Source of the DNA: Clostridia bacterium
Lineage (GTDB): Bacteria; Bacillota; Clostridia; Christensenellales; CAG-138
Length of the DNA: 64,000 bases
Assembly: GCA_017547885.1 (NCBI GenBank)
Contig: JAFYOP010000012.1
Span: forward strand, 34,086-98,085
Direction of reading: 5' to 3'
This document shows positions 51,850 through 60,184 of the stretch, piece after piece. How positions within the stretch are numbered: position 1 is the first letter of the stretch; the number at the start of each line of letters is the position of its first letter. Made by a program: the position numbers and the translations under genes. The notes beneath the pieces were generated by a model. It did no database searches and was not told where the DNA came from. It saw only the letters and a list, made by a program, of their open reading frames with translations.

Positions 51850-52152
51850 TTATTTTCGTTCTACCAGCCCAAGCACACCTGCCATACGCAGTATCTTTTC
51901 CGCGCTGCCCCCAAGGCCGCTTAAATACAGCCTTCCGTCCCGTTCCTGCATCCTCCTGTACCGTCCCAGTACGATCCCTATGCCTGAACTATCCATAAAT
52001 GTTACGCCGCTCATATCCAGGATAAGATCTTTTACTGAGCCATCCAGCATGCCGTCCAATGTTTCCCGTATATCAGCGGCATTGTGATGATCCAGCTCGC
52101 CCGTCAGCATTACCGTAAGCGAGCTTCCTTTTCTTTTGTTTGCAAGCTGCAT
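51850..52152 (-). CDS. spoIIAA: Anti-anti-sigma factor SpoIIAA
   Basis: 100 residues, started at the ATG behind GGAGG. STAS domain with the phosphorylated serine in FMDSSGIG (Ser55/Ser56). Unphosphorylated SpoIIAA frees SigF from SpoIIAB. A longer frame extends upstream through the promoter and is rejected. Confidence 0.95.
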   Translation of the reverse strand: MQLANKRKGSSLTVMLTGELDHHNAADIRETLDGMLDGSVKDLILDMSGVTFMDSSGIGIVLGRYRRMQERDGRLYLSGLGGSAEKILRMAGVLGLVERK

Positions 52153-52201
52153 ATATACCTCCATGTGTATATGTTGGCCTTTACAGGCCCGTTCTTTATC
52201 T

Positions 52202-52228
52202 ATTCGCCGCGCAAATATTGCATCCTGC
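52202..52228 (-). promoter_or_regulatory. Sigma-H promoter of spoIIA
   Basis: GCAGGATGC (52220-52228) and GGCGAAT (52202-52208) on the minus strand, 11 bases apart, match the sigma-H pattern RnAGGAwWW-N11-12-RnnGAAT except for two last -35 positions. It starts transcription about 40 bases before spoIIAA. No clear 0A box (TGNCGAA) was found. Confidence 0.65.
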
Positions 52229-52286
52229 ATATTATTCCCACTGTTTTTGGCATATATTCACTGCTTTTGTAATTCGTGGCAAACAA

Positions 52287-52313
52287 AAAAGCGGGAGCAT
52301 ATGCTTCCGCTTA
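52287..52313 (-). terminator. Rho-independent terminator of deoC
   Basis: Minus strand AGCGGAAGCA / TGCTCCCGCT stem (one mismatch) followed by TTTTTT; it ends the deoC transcript ahead of spoIIA. Confidence 0.8.
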
Positions 52314-52338
52314 TATATGTGTGTTTATTTTTTGTTTA

Positions 52339-52980
52339 TCAGCCCATCAGCTTTACGCCGGAACTGGTGCCAAGGCGTGTAGCACCGGAGCTTATCATTT
52401 TTTCCGCATCCTCTGTGCTGCGCACTCCGCCCGCCGCCTTTACGCCCATATCGGAGCCTACCGTTTCACGCATAAGAGCAACGTCCTCAGGGGTAGCGCC
52501 TGATACAGAGAATCCGGTGCTGGTCTTTACAAAGTCCGCTCCTGCACGCTGTGCGCACAGGCAGGCCTGACGTTTTTCTTCATCGGTAAGCAGACAGGTT
52601 TCTATTATGACCTTAAGTATGGCTTTGGGGTGGCATGCATCTGCCACAGCCTTTATATCGCGCTCTACAAGCTCCCAGTTGCCTTCCTTGGCAGCGCCGA
52701 TATTTATTACCATATCCACTTCCTCTGCTCCCCTCTCAACGGAAAGAGCGGCCTCATATGCCTTTGCCTCGGTAAAGCATGCGCCCAAAGGGAAGCCTAC
52801 AACACAGCAAACCTTAACCTCCGTACCATTAAGCTCATCCTTTGCAAGGGGCACATGGCAGGAGTTTACGCATACGCTGGCAAAGTCATACTGACGGGCT
52901 TCAGCACAGAGCTTTTTGATCTGCTGGGTGGTAGCATCAGCCCTCAGCAGGGTATGATCGATATATTTATTGAGCTTCAT
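52339..52980 (-). CDS. deoC: Deoxyribose-phosphate aldolase
   Basis: 213 residues from the ATG (a GTG two codons earlier is possible). TIM barrel with the Schiff-base lysine in [11 protein letters not shown] (about 146-156) and the second lysine in VKAAGGVR. It splits deoxyribose-5-phosphate, the product of DeoB, into glyceraldehyde-3-phosphate and acetaldehyde. Confidence 0.96.
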   Translation of the reverse strand: MKLNKYIDHTLLRADATTQQIKKLCAEARQYDFASVCVNSCHVPLAKDELNGTEVKVCCVVGFPLGACFTEAKAYEAALSVERGAEEVDMVINIGAAKEGNWELVERDIKAVADACHPKAILKVIIETCLLTDEEKRQACLCAQRAGADFVKTSTGFSVSGATPEDVALMRETVGSDMGVKAAGGVRSTEDAEKMISSGATRLGTSSGVKLMG

Positions 52981-53017
52981 ATTCACAATTCCTTTCGGAT
53001 AAATATCTTTTGCTTAG

Positions 53018-53045
53018 ATTATAGCATATTTTCAGGCCAAGTCAC
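53018..53045 (-). promoter_or_regulatory. Extended -10 promoter of deoC
   Basis: TGC-TATAAT with GTGACT 16 bases upstream on the minus strand (53018-53023, 53040-53045). Confidence 0.6.
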
Positions 53046-53081
53046 CGATTATATGTAAAAGCATATTTGCGGGAGGTCATC

Positions 53082-54200
53082 ATGGCAGATTTTCGCATAC
53101 CCAACAGAATAATATACGGCAAGGGAGCAGTAAATGAGCTGTGTTCTATCAGTTGTCACAGGATGCTTATTGTATATGATGACCCACAAGTAAATCAGGC
53201 TGTACAAAAGCTGCTTTGTTCCTCCGATATTACCGTGCGCACTTTCTATGCAGATCCTTACGGTGCGGATATACCTCAGGTAAAAGAAGGCACAAAAGCC
53301 CTTATGGAATTTAAGCCTGATTGGATACTTGCCGCAGGTGGGTATGGTGCAATCGACCTTGCAAAGCTTATACGAATATTCTATCAACGGCCTGATCTTA
53401 CCGTTCAGGATGCCATACAAGACAAAGCAACAGATATACCTTTGGATAAATCAAAGCTCATTATCCTGCCGCTGTTTAATACCAATGGCAGAGAAGCTAC
53501 CTGTTCAGCCTGCGTATGGGATGTGGTGTCCATGCATCAGCACGAAATACGCAATATAAACCTGATGCCCGATATAACCATAATAGACCCGGAAGTATTA
53601 TCCCTTCCAAAAGGAGAACGGCTGGCGGCCGGCGTGCTGTCCACCCTTGTCCTTTCCATAGATGCGGCATCAGATTTGTCGGCAAACAGCTTTGTTAGGC
53701 CACAGGCATTGGAAGCAATAAGCCTGCTGTCACAAAGCATCCCATCCCACACTTCAGCTTATACCGACAAAGCTTCTCTTTTATATGCCCAATGCCTTGC
53801 AGGCATTGCCCATTCCAATTCGATTCCGGGGTTGAGCAGCATACTATGCAGTGCCTTGGCTTCTCTCAAGCCCGCTTCTTTCGGTATTTGGGGTGCGGCA
53901 ATCTTACCCGCCGTAATAAGGCTGGATAAAAATCCCGGCAAATACCTTGCCGCCGCAAAAGCTATGGAACTGAAGGATTCGGCTTCTCTTGCGGATGCGG
54001 TTACAGAATATGCCGATATGCTCGGCCTTCCTCTTACGCTCAGTGAGATGGGTGTAAACAAAAACACTTTTTTAAAAAAACTCAGTAAGCTTTCCTACAG
54101 TGTGCTACCACTTTTGCCAGCGGATATTGCTGAGCAAAAGGAACCGCAAAAACACATTGAACAAATACTGAGGATGGCCTATTCCCATAAGGAACTTTGA
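53082..54200 (+). CDS. Iron-containing alcohol dehydrogenase-like protein lacking metal ligands
   Basis: 372 residues from the ATG with GGGAGG upstream. The NAD-binding loop is GGYGAIDLAK (86-95). The four family metal ligands are missing: the Asp and His of the DALTH motif are Ser187 and Leu191, and the two histidines of the usual VHAMAH stretch are Ser253 and Ser257; no histidine follows in the PHG position. It keeps the overall fold and length. Possibly a metal-free dehydrogenase, a binding protein or an enzyme for another reaction. Stands alone, divergent from deoC. Confidence 0.85.
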   Translation: MADFRIPNRIIYGKGAVNELCSISCHRMLIVYDDPQVNQAVQKLLCSSDITVRTFYADPYGADIPQVKEGTKALMEFKPDWILAAGGYGAIDLAKLIRIFYQRPDLTVQDAIQDKATDIPLDKSKLIILPLFNTNGREATCSACVWDVVSMHQHEIRNINLMPDITIIDPEVLSLPKGERLAAGVLSTLVLSIDAASDLSANSFVRPQALEAISLLSQSIPSHTSAYTDKASLLYAQCLAGIAHSNSIPGLSSILCSALASLKPASFGIWGAAILPAVIRLDKNPGKYLAAAKAMELKDSASLADAVTEYADMLGLPLTLSEMGVNKNTFLKKLSKLSYSVLPLLPADIAEQKEPQKHIEQILRMAYSHKEL

Positions 54201-54230
54201 CCATCCTCAAAACACTTGTTTTATTATGTT

Positions 54231-55079
54231 CTACATATTCTCCCGCGCATAGTGGAATATGTACTGCTGAAGTATGCCGCTGTTTGGCCCAAGCTGGGCG
54301 ATTTTCTGTTCCATGTCCTTTTTGCATGGCTCTTCGCCGCCAAAATACATAAGGCGCATTGCCCTCTTCATCCAAACATCCAGCGGGAATGCATCCGTAT
54401 GCCCCAATGAAAACAGCAGTATACAGTCTGCCACCTTAGGGCCTACACCGGGAAACTGCAGCAGCTCTTTCCTTGCCGCCGCAGTATCCATCTTGCGAAG
54501 AGGCTCAAGGTCATATCCAGCGGCTATCATTTCAGCGGTCTTTTTAATATACGGCGCACGATAGCCGGAACCGATAGCGGTAAGCTGCTGCTCACTAAGG
54601 GCAGCTATAGCCTCAGGCTTTGGAAATGTATAAAAAGGAATCTCTCCTTCTTTTCTGCTGCCTGCAAGTTCACATAGCCTTTCCACTATCCCTGTGATAC
54701 GTTTTATGTTGTTATTTGCGGATATTATAAAGGATATCAGCGTTTCAAAGGGTTCCTGATTGAATATATGTATGCCGCTTGCGTATCCAAGGCAGGGAGA
54801 AAGCACGCTGTCCTCTGCCACCTCATTTTCAATGGCCTGATAATCACGATAAAGGTCAAGATAGTTAAGCCAAAAGCCTATATCGGCATCCGTTCCCGGC
54901 GTAATGGTAAGCGTTTCGCCCTTCTGTGTAATAAGTACGCCCTTATCTCCTGCCACACCAAACCAGCCATCATTTACGCTTTTCCAGCGGAAAGCCTGGC
55001 CGCAGTTTGAGGAACGGGCCATATCAAAGCATTTTACACCGGATATGATTATGGAATTGTCTTTTATCTCTGTGCGCAT
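54231..55079 (-). CDS. OGG1-type 8-oxoguanine DNA glycosylase
   Basis: 282 residues: N-terminal OGG domain with NCGQAFRW, then helix-hairpin-helix LLQFPGVGPKVADCI with the catalytic Lys215 and Asp234 in FPLDVW. Bifunctional glycosylase/lyase that removes 8-oxoguanine, typical of Clostridia in place of MutM. Convergent with the ADH-like gene. Confidence 0.92.
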   Translation of the reverse strand: MRTEIKDNSIIISGVKCFDMARSSNCGQAFRWKSVNDGWFGVAGDKGVLITQKGETLTITPGTDADIGFWLNYLDLYRDYQAIENEVAEDSVLSPCLGYASGIHIFNQEPFETLISFIISANNNIKRITGIVERLCELAGSRKEGEIPFYTFPKPEAIAALSEQQLTAIGSGYRAPYIKKTAEMIAAGYDLEPLRKMDTAAARKELLQFPGVGPKVADCILLFSLGHTDAFPLDVWMKRAMRLMYFGGEEPCKKDMEQKIAQLGPNSGILQQYIFHYARENM

Positions 55080-55120
55080 TGTGTATTCCCTATTTAAAGT
55101 GATTTATCACATTATACAAC

Positions 55121-55145
55121 AAGCCCGCTCCTTTTGGGAACGGGC
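55121..55145 (-). terminator. Terminator of rpmA
   Basis: Stem AGCCCG / CGGGCT extended by further pairs, followed by TTGTTG on the minus strand, after the L27 gene. Confidence 0.65.
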
Positions 55146-55169
55146 TTATCATGTCAATGATTGAACTGA

Positions 55170-55460
55170 TTAGTTAGCGGCTTCTTCCGCATAAACGCTG
55201 ACTTCCTTGCGGCCGAGATGCTTGGTCTCGAAACGGACGATACCGTCTACCTTTGCAAAGAGAGTGTCATCCTTGCCCAGGCCTACGTTAGTGCCGGGAT
55301 GGAAGTGGGTACCGCGCTGGCGAACCAGGATATTGCCTGCCAGAACGAACTGACCATCAGCGCGCTTGGGGCCAAGACGCTTGGATTCGCTGTCACGACC
55401 GTTGCGGGTAGAGCCTACGCCCTTCTTATGAGCAAAGAGCTGCAGGTTGATGTTCATCAT
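55170..55460 (-). CDS. rpmA: 50S ribosomal protein L27
   Basis: 96 residues from the ATG with AAGGTG upstream. The N-terminal extension ends in LQLFAHKKG: in Firmicutes it is cut after the Phe-Ala by the Prp protease, encoded directly upstream, before L27 joins the ribosome. Mature L27 contacts the peptidyl transferase centre. Confidence 0.97.
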   Translation of the reverse strand: MMNINLQLFAHKKGVGSTRNGRDSESKRLGPKRADGQFVLAGNILVRQRGTHFHPGTNVGLGKDDTLFAKVDGIVRFETKHLGRKEVSVYAEEAAN

Positions 55461-55464
55461 CGTG

Positions 55465-55794
55465 TTACACCTTCCTTTCTGAAATATTGATGTAATCACC
55501 ATAGGTAGCGGCTATGGAGCGAAGCCCCATCGCCATTGTGTCCAGAATGATTTTTGCCTTTTCGAAATCTGCGTCGGATATGTCATCGGGAAGAATCAGA
55601 TAAAGATTTCCGTCGGATATATCCAGCCCGGCATTTATGCCCAGCACCTCGATTATGCCCATGGCGGCGGTCTGAGTAACGGCGGAGACTCCGCTGCATA
55701 CTATATCGCTGCCCTCTTCAGCATAACCGGTGTGGCCTGTTGCCTCAAAGCCCACAAGGCCCTGTTCATTTCGAAAAAGTGTTACGGTTGTCAT
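55465..55794 (-). CDS. prp: Ribosomal-processing cysteine protease Prp
   Basis: 109 residues; catalytic His21 ([11 protein letters not shown]) and Cys33 ([10 protein letters not shown]) intact. Cleaves the L27 extension. Sits between L21 and L27 genes as in most Firmicutes. Confidence 0.95.
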   Translation of the reverse strand: MTTVTLFRNEQGLVGFEATGHTGYAEEGSDIVCSGVSAVTQTAAMGIIEVLGINAGLDISDGNLYLILPDDISDADFEKAKIILDTMAMGLRSIAATYGDYINISERKV

Positions 55795-55798
55795 TGAT

Positions 55799-56101
55799 TT
55801 AGCCGATGGTCTCGATCTTAACCTTGGTGTAAGGCTGACGATGACCCTGCTTCTTGCGGATGTTCTTCTTGGGCTTGTAGTGGAATACTACGACCTTCTT
55901 GCCCTTACCATGCTCGACTACGGTTCCCTTGGCGGAAACGCCCTCTACTACGGGCTTGCCAACTACGACCTCGTCGCCGCAAAGCATCAATACTTCGAAA
56001 GCAACTTCAGCACCAACTTCGGCGTCCAGCTTTTCAACGAGGATCTCGTCGCCAGCTGCTACCTTGTACTGCTTGCCACCGGTACGGATGATAGCGTACA
56101 C
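55799..56101 (-). CDS. rplU: 50S ribosomal protein L21
   Basis: 100 residues beginning with GTG ([14 protein letters not shown]), with AAGGAGG eight bases upstream; the longer reading frame has no such site. Full L21 including the [18 protein letters not shown]-binding part. Binds 23S rRNA. Confidence 0.96.
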   Translation of the reverse strand: MYAIIRTGGKQYKVAAGDEILVEKLDAEVGAEVAFEVLMLCGDEVVVGKPVVEGVSAKGTVVEHGKGKKVVVFHYKPKKNIRKKQGHRQPYTKVKIETIG

Positions 56102-56187
56102 GTCCTGTACCTCCTTCTTCAAATCTCGCCCATATGCACGGCGGTGGATTGAATCCACACTTACAAAGCCGATACGGAGCGGCTCAC
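56102..56187 (-). ncRNA. Possible L21 leader (structured 5' UTR of rplU)
   Basis: The 85-base leader between the promoter and rplU contains short inverted repeats (for example GTGGATTCAATCCAC, 56144-56158). Many Firmicutes carry an autoregulatory L21 leader here; I recognise the position, not the consensus with certainty. Confidence 0.4.
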
Positions 56188-56193
56188 CGAATC

Positions 56194-56222
56194 ATATTAC
56201 CATGTAAACCGGTCCCTGTCAA
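56194..56222 (-). promoter_or_regulatory. Strong sigma-A promoter of rplU-prp-rpmA
   Basis: TTGACA (56217-56222) and TAATAT (56194-56199) with an exact 17-base spacer on the minus strand. Confidence 0.85.
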
Positions 56223-56251
56223 CAGAAAAATCGCCTGAATACAAGATTTTT

Positions 56252-57070
56252 TTATTGTTTTATGGTCAGCTTTTTTCCGTTGCTTTCAAGGTATATATCC
56301 CCGTTCTTTGTAAGGTAATATTTTACCCCTGCATCCTTCAGCGCCTCCAGTGTTTCCACCTCTTCCGGGTTCTTGCTTGAGCTGGTTATAACGGCGTATT
56401 CCGCATTCACCTTTTCAAAAAACTCAGGCAGTATCTTTTCATATTTGCCGTGATGGGGCACCTTTAAAAAGTCATAATCCACTTCCACGTGAACGTGTTG
56501 ATTCAGCCAGTCGTTTATCCGTTCCTTTTCTATATCTCCTGTGAACAGCAGATTAACCTCCCCATGCCGTATTGCAGTGATGAGGGATGAATTATTGCTG
56601 GGGTCGTAGTCATATTCCTCAGTCGCATTATTGATCTGAAACAATGCTCCGCCAAGGAATACGGTACACGGTTCTGTGATTATAGTTGCCTCTGTTCCGT
56701 TCTTTTCCAAGGCAGCCACATACGCCGCAGTCTCATCGGATTCCTTCATGTACTCCGGCTGATATACATTTTTCACGTCAAACTCATTGATTATTTGAGC
56801 AGCGCCTCCAACGTGATCCTTATCGAAATGGGTAATGATAAAGTGGTCTATGGTCTGTATTCCCATTTTACGAAGCTGCTCAGCCACGTATTCTCCATCG
56901 TCCTCCTTGCCTGCATCCATAAGCAGAGTATCCCCCCCGCTCTGCATAAAGAAGGAATCTGCCTTGCCCACGTCAAAGAAAACTATTTCCAGCTTTGGCA
57001 CTGTTGCCCGCTCCGCGCATCCGCAAAGCATGATTGCCGCAAGCAATGCAATTATAATAATACGCTTCAT
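56252..57070 (-). CDS. Metallo-beta-lactamase-fold lipoprotein (ComEC C-terminal-like)
   Basis: 272 residues with a lipobox LCGC near 18, and the MBL motif THFDKDHVGG (about 82-91) with late metal ligands. Resembles the free MBL domain of ComEC/Rec2. Extracellular hydrolase or nuclease possible; no competence genes are nearby. Starts divergently from sigG. Confidence 0.88.
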   Translation of the reverse strand: MKRIIIIALLAAIMLCGCAERATVPKLEIVFFDVGKADSFFMQSGGDTLLMDAGKEDDGEYVAEQLRKMGIQTIDHFIITHFDKDHVGGAAQIINEFDVKNVYQPEYMKESDETAAYVAALEKNGTEATIITEPCTVFLGGALFQINNATEEYDYDPSNNSSLITAIRHGEVNLLFTGDIEKERINDWLNQHVHVEVDYDFLKVPHHGKYEKILPEFFEKVNAEYAVITSSSKNPEEVETLEALKDAGVKYYLTKNGDIYLESNGKKLTIKQ

Positions 57071-57181
57071 AAAGCCACTCCTCTCCCATTGTTAATATTA
57101 TACACCGCCCTGCATCGGACGCCTATACTTATATAATGGACAAGCGGCCTTTTTTATTGCAGCACGCTGTAAAATACTCCC

Positions 57182-57211
57182 GTATCCATTGTGATACCAT
57201 TCCGCATTATT
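57182..57211 (+). promoter_or_regulatory. Weak candidate sigma-F/sigma-G promoter of sigG
   Basis: GTATC (57182-57186) and CATTATT (57205-57211) 18 bases apart resemble the GnATR / CATnnTA pattern, each with one mismatch, about 80 bases before sigG. Tentative. Confidence 0.25.
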
Positions 57212-57292
57212 CCGCCTTTTTGTCGCGCATTGATTTCTCCCTCTTCGGCAATCCTATTTTTAACAACGGGATCATACGGGAGGTATTAAGCT

Positions 57293-58066
57293 ATGGCAAT
57301 AAACAAAGTAGAAATATGCGGACTGGACACTTCCAAGCTTCCCATGATGACCTACGAGCGCAGCCGTGAGCTGCTGCTCAAAATAAAAGACGGCGATGAA
57401 AACGCCCGTGAAACCTTTATACGTGAGAATCTGCGCCTTGTATTAAGCGTTATACAGCGTTTTTCAGGCAGGGGCGAGTATATGGATGACCTGTTTCAGG
57501 TGGGCTGCATAGGGCTTATAAAAGCCATAGACAACTTTGATTTGAGCCACAATGTGCGTTTTTCCACCTACGCAGTTCCCATGATAATAGGTGAAGTACG
57601 GCGTCACCTAAGGGATAACAATGCCCTCAGGGTAAGCCGCTCCATTCGCGATACTGCCTACCACGCCCTGCAGACCCGCGCCCGTCTTATGGACGAAACC
57701 GGGCAGGAGCCCCACATAAGCGATATTGCAAAGGCCATGGGTTTAAAAGAAGAGGATATTGCCTTTGCGCTGGATGCGATACAGGACCCTGTATCCCTAT
57801 TTGAGCCGATTTATCATGACGACGGAGATGCCATTTACGTTATGGACCAACTTAAGGATGATCGCACCAACGATGAAGACTGGCTTACCCATGTGGCAAT
57901 ACAAAACGGAATGGATAAGCTGAGTGAACGGGAACAGAACATAATACGCCTCAGGTTTTTTCAGGGCCGCACGCAAATGGAAGTGGCAGACGAAATAGGC
58001 ATAAGCCAGGCTCAGGTATCCCGCCTTGAAAAGAGCGCCCTAAAACACATGCGAAAATACGTATAA
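57293..58066 (+). CDS. sigG: RNA polymerase sigma-G factor
   Basis: 257 residues. N-terminal MAINKVEICGLDTSKLP is the SigG signature (includes the SpoIIAB/Gin-sensitive part); regions 2 to 4 intact, with TQMEVADEIGISQAQVSRLEKS in region 4. Late forespore sigma needing the SpoIIIA-SpoIIQ channel. Usually follows sigE in other genomes; here it stands alone. Confidence 0.97.
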   Translation: MAINKVEICGLDTSKLPMMTYERSRELLLKIKDGDENARETFIRENLRLVLSVIQRFSGRGEYMDDLFQVGCIGLIKAIDNFDLSHNVRFSTYAVPMIIGEVRRHLRDNNALRVSRSIRDTAYHALQTRARLMDETGQEPHISDIAKAMGLKEEDIAFALDAIQDPVSLFEPIYHDDGDAIYVMDQLKDDRTNDEDWLTHVAIQNGMDKLSEREQNIIRLRFFQGRTQMEVADEIGISQAQVSRLEKSALKHMRKYV

Positions 58067-58070
58067 CACA

Positions 58071-58107
58071 GCAAAAAGGCCCCGGGAATTACCCGGGGCC
58101 TTTTTGC
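58071..58107. terminator. Bidirectional terminator (sigG / transporter)
   Basis: Perfect 16-bp stem GCAAAAAGGCCCCGGG / CCCGGGGCCTTTTTGC with a 5-base loop. Confidence 0.95.
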
Positions 58108-58129
58108 TTATTAAGCCGACTTCAGAAGA

Positions 58130-59191
58130 TTACTTCATGAAGGTGCCGGCGATCATCTGGTCAATGTACTCAAGGTACTTGGCCTGTACATCAGCGGGTA
58201 CCAGATCGCTGATAGCGCCTGCATACAGGGCGCCGTTTTCCATGCTGCCGTAGATCACATCGCCGCCCAGGATGCCGTTCTCAACGGATTCCATTGCGAG
58301 GGCTACCAGGGAAGAGTTGTCGGTTACCTGAGAGCAGATGATGCACTCATTCTGGCCAAGCAGGTCGCCGGGCTGTGCGATATCGTATACAACTACTTCG
58401 CCCTTGGAAGCATTGTATTCATCGATAGCCTGACGTGCGCCGGAGTCAACAGCGGATGCATCGCCGAAGAATACGTCTGCGCCCTGGTCGATCATGGCCT
58501 TGGCAAACTCAATGCCCTTGTCGCTTGCAGAGAAGGAGTTGGAGTATACGATATCCAGAGTGGTTGCGGTCTTGCCGGCCTGCTCAGCAGTATATGCAGC
58601 GGCCTCTTTGAAGCCTTCATACTTGCCCTTGGTGGTATCAAGTTCCATACCGCCGATGAAGGCAACAACACCGGTCTCGGTCATCAGGCCTGCCAGAGCG
58701 CCTGCGATCCAGCCGATCTGGGTTGCGTTAGGCAGCAGAGAGGTTACGTTGCCGTTTACAGCCTTGGCAGGAGTGTCAGCGCCGCCGTTAAGCAGAGCGA
58801 ATGAAATTTCGGGATATTCTTCAGCGGCCTGAAGAACGGCATCGGTGTACTGGTTGCCGGGAGCGTAAATCAGGTCATAGCCCAGGCTGCAGTAGGAATC
58901 GATGGTATCAAAGTAAGCGGACTGATCAATGCTGTCGGAATAGGCGGTTTCCCAGCCGCGCTTTGCAGCGGCATCGATCATGGCGTTGTAGCAGGACATG
59001 CCCCAGCCGCCGTCGGAAATGCTGGAGTCACAGATCATAGCTACCTTGTAAACCTTGCCCTCTTCTGCGGGGGCTGCTTCTTCTGCGGGAGCAGCTTCTG
59101 CAGCGGGAGCTTCTTCAGCTGCGGGAGCAGCGCAGGCTACCAGAGAGAATGCCATAGCCAGTACAAGGAACAGTGCGAGCAGTTTCTTCAT
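58130..59191 (-). CDS. BMP-family ABC transporter substrate-binding lipoprotein
   Basis: 353 residues: lipobox LVAC at about 17-20, a low-complexity Ala/Glu/Pro linker (about 22-45) and a BMP/PnrA-like binding domain (DGGWGMSCYNAMIDAAAK onward). PnrA-like proteins bind purine nucleosides. Last gene of the transporter operon and probably highly expressed. Confidence 0.9.
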   Translation of the reverse strand: MKKLLALFLVLAMAFSLVACAAPAAEEAPAAEAAPAEEAAPAEEGKVYKVAMICDSSISDGGWGMSCYNAMIDAAAKRGWETAYSDSIDQSAYFDTIDSYCSLGYDLIYAPGNQYTDAVLQAAEEYPEISFALLNGGADTPAKAVNGNVTSLLPNATQIGWIAGALAGLMTETGVVAFIGGMELDTTKGKYEGFKEAAAYTAEQAGKTATTLDIVYSNSFSASDKGIEFAKAMIDQGADVFFGDASAVDSGARQAIDEYNASKGEVVVYDIAQPGDLLGQNECIICSQVTDNSSLVALAMESVENGILGGDVIYGSMENGALYAGAISDLVPADVQAKYLEYIDQMIAGTFMK

Positions 59192-59256
59192 GATTATTTC
59201 CTCCGTTTTTATTATTTTTTATTTTAGTTAACTGCACCGAGCAGTATGTATGCGTA

Positions 59257-60183
59257 TTAGCGTTCTTCTTTGCGATATGGCTTGCCGCAGCTCTTGGGTC
59301 CCGCCTTCTTCATGCCTATTATTGCAAGCACAACTACGGTTGCCACATAGGGTATCATCTGGAAGAACTGGTAGGGTACATTGAAGCTTGCTACCTGCAG
59401 CCTTATCTGAAGAGCATCGCAGAAGCCGAAGAACAGGCAGGCAAGCAATACACCGCCTGCGCTCCAACGGCCGAATATTACAGCTGCAAGAGCTATAAAG
59501 CCGCGGCCCGCAACGTTTCCGTCAACGTAGGTAGTGGTATAACAGGTGGTAAGATATGCGCCGCCGATACCGGCAAGAGCGCCGCAGATAATGCTTGCAA
59601 TGTATTTTACACCGATAACGTTAATGCCCAGAGTAGCCGCTGCCCTGGGATATTCGCCAACCGCTTTATAATTAAGACCCGACTTAGTTTTACTGAAGTA
59701 AATGGCTGTGAATATTACAAGGCCATAGGCAAGGTATACCATGAGGGTCTGCTCAAGGAACAGCTTTGCGATAAAGCTATCCGCATTGATGCCAAGCAGA
59801 GCGGAAAGGTTGGTCATCAGGGGAACCTGTACCAGCTCGGAGCCCGCACCGAAGTAAACCCTATATATGAAGGAAGCAAGGGCTGGGGCAAATATATTTA
59901 TTGCCATGCCGTATACTATCTGCTCTGCGCAGAGGGTAACGGTCGCATAGGCATAAATCATATTTACCAATATTGCCGCCATGGCCCCGGCACACACTCC
60001 CACAATGGGGCTGCCGGTAATATGGCTGACCAGGAAGCCGGTAAGCGAGCCTATGGCAGCAAGACCTTCAAGGCCTATATGCACAAGACCTGCTCGCTGA
60101 GAGTACAGTTCTGCAAGGGAAAGGAATATAAGCGGGGTGGCCATTCTGACGCTGGCAAGGATGAGATTGGTTACAAATTCCAT
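59257..60183 (-). CDS. ABC transporter permease (YufQ/NupQ-like)
   Basis: 308 residues, about eight to nine helices, BPD_transp_2 family with the EGLAAIGSLTGF motif near the N-terminus and AGIGGAYL. Pairs with the permease at 60185-61240. Together form the membrane channel for nucleosides or simple sugars. Confidence 0.9.
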   Translation of the reverse strand: MEFVTNLILASVRMATPLIFLSLAELYSQRAGLVHIGLEGLAAIGSLTGFLVSHITGSPIVGVCAGAMAAILVNMIYAYATVTLCAEQIVYGMAINIFAPALASFIYRVYFGAGSELVQVPLMTNLSALLGINADSFIAKLFLEQTLMVYLAYGLVIFTAIYFSKTKSGLNYKAVGEYPRAAATLGINVIGVKYIASIICGALAGIGGAYLTTCYTTTYVDGNVAGRGFIALAAVIFGRWSAGGVLLACLFFGFCDALQIRLQVASFNVPYQFFQMIPYVATVVVLAIIGMKKAGPKSCGKPYRKEER

Positions 60184-60184
60184 G

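Noticed and set aside
55730..56152. Open 140-codon frame opposite rplU and prp
   Set aside because: Antisense to two certain genes; low-complexity Leu-rich product.
57136..57369. Plus-strand 77-codon frame before and into sigG
   Set aside because: It overlaps the sigG start in another frame and lies over its promoter region; no ribosome site.
58130..59191. Ala/Glu/Pro repeats in the substrate-binding protein as a distinct repeat domain
   Set aside because: A short low-complexity tether behind the lipid-modified cysteine, common in such lipoproteins.
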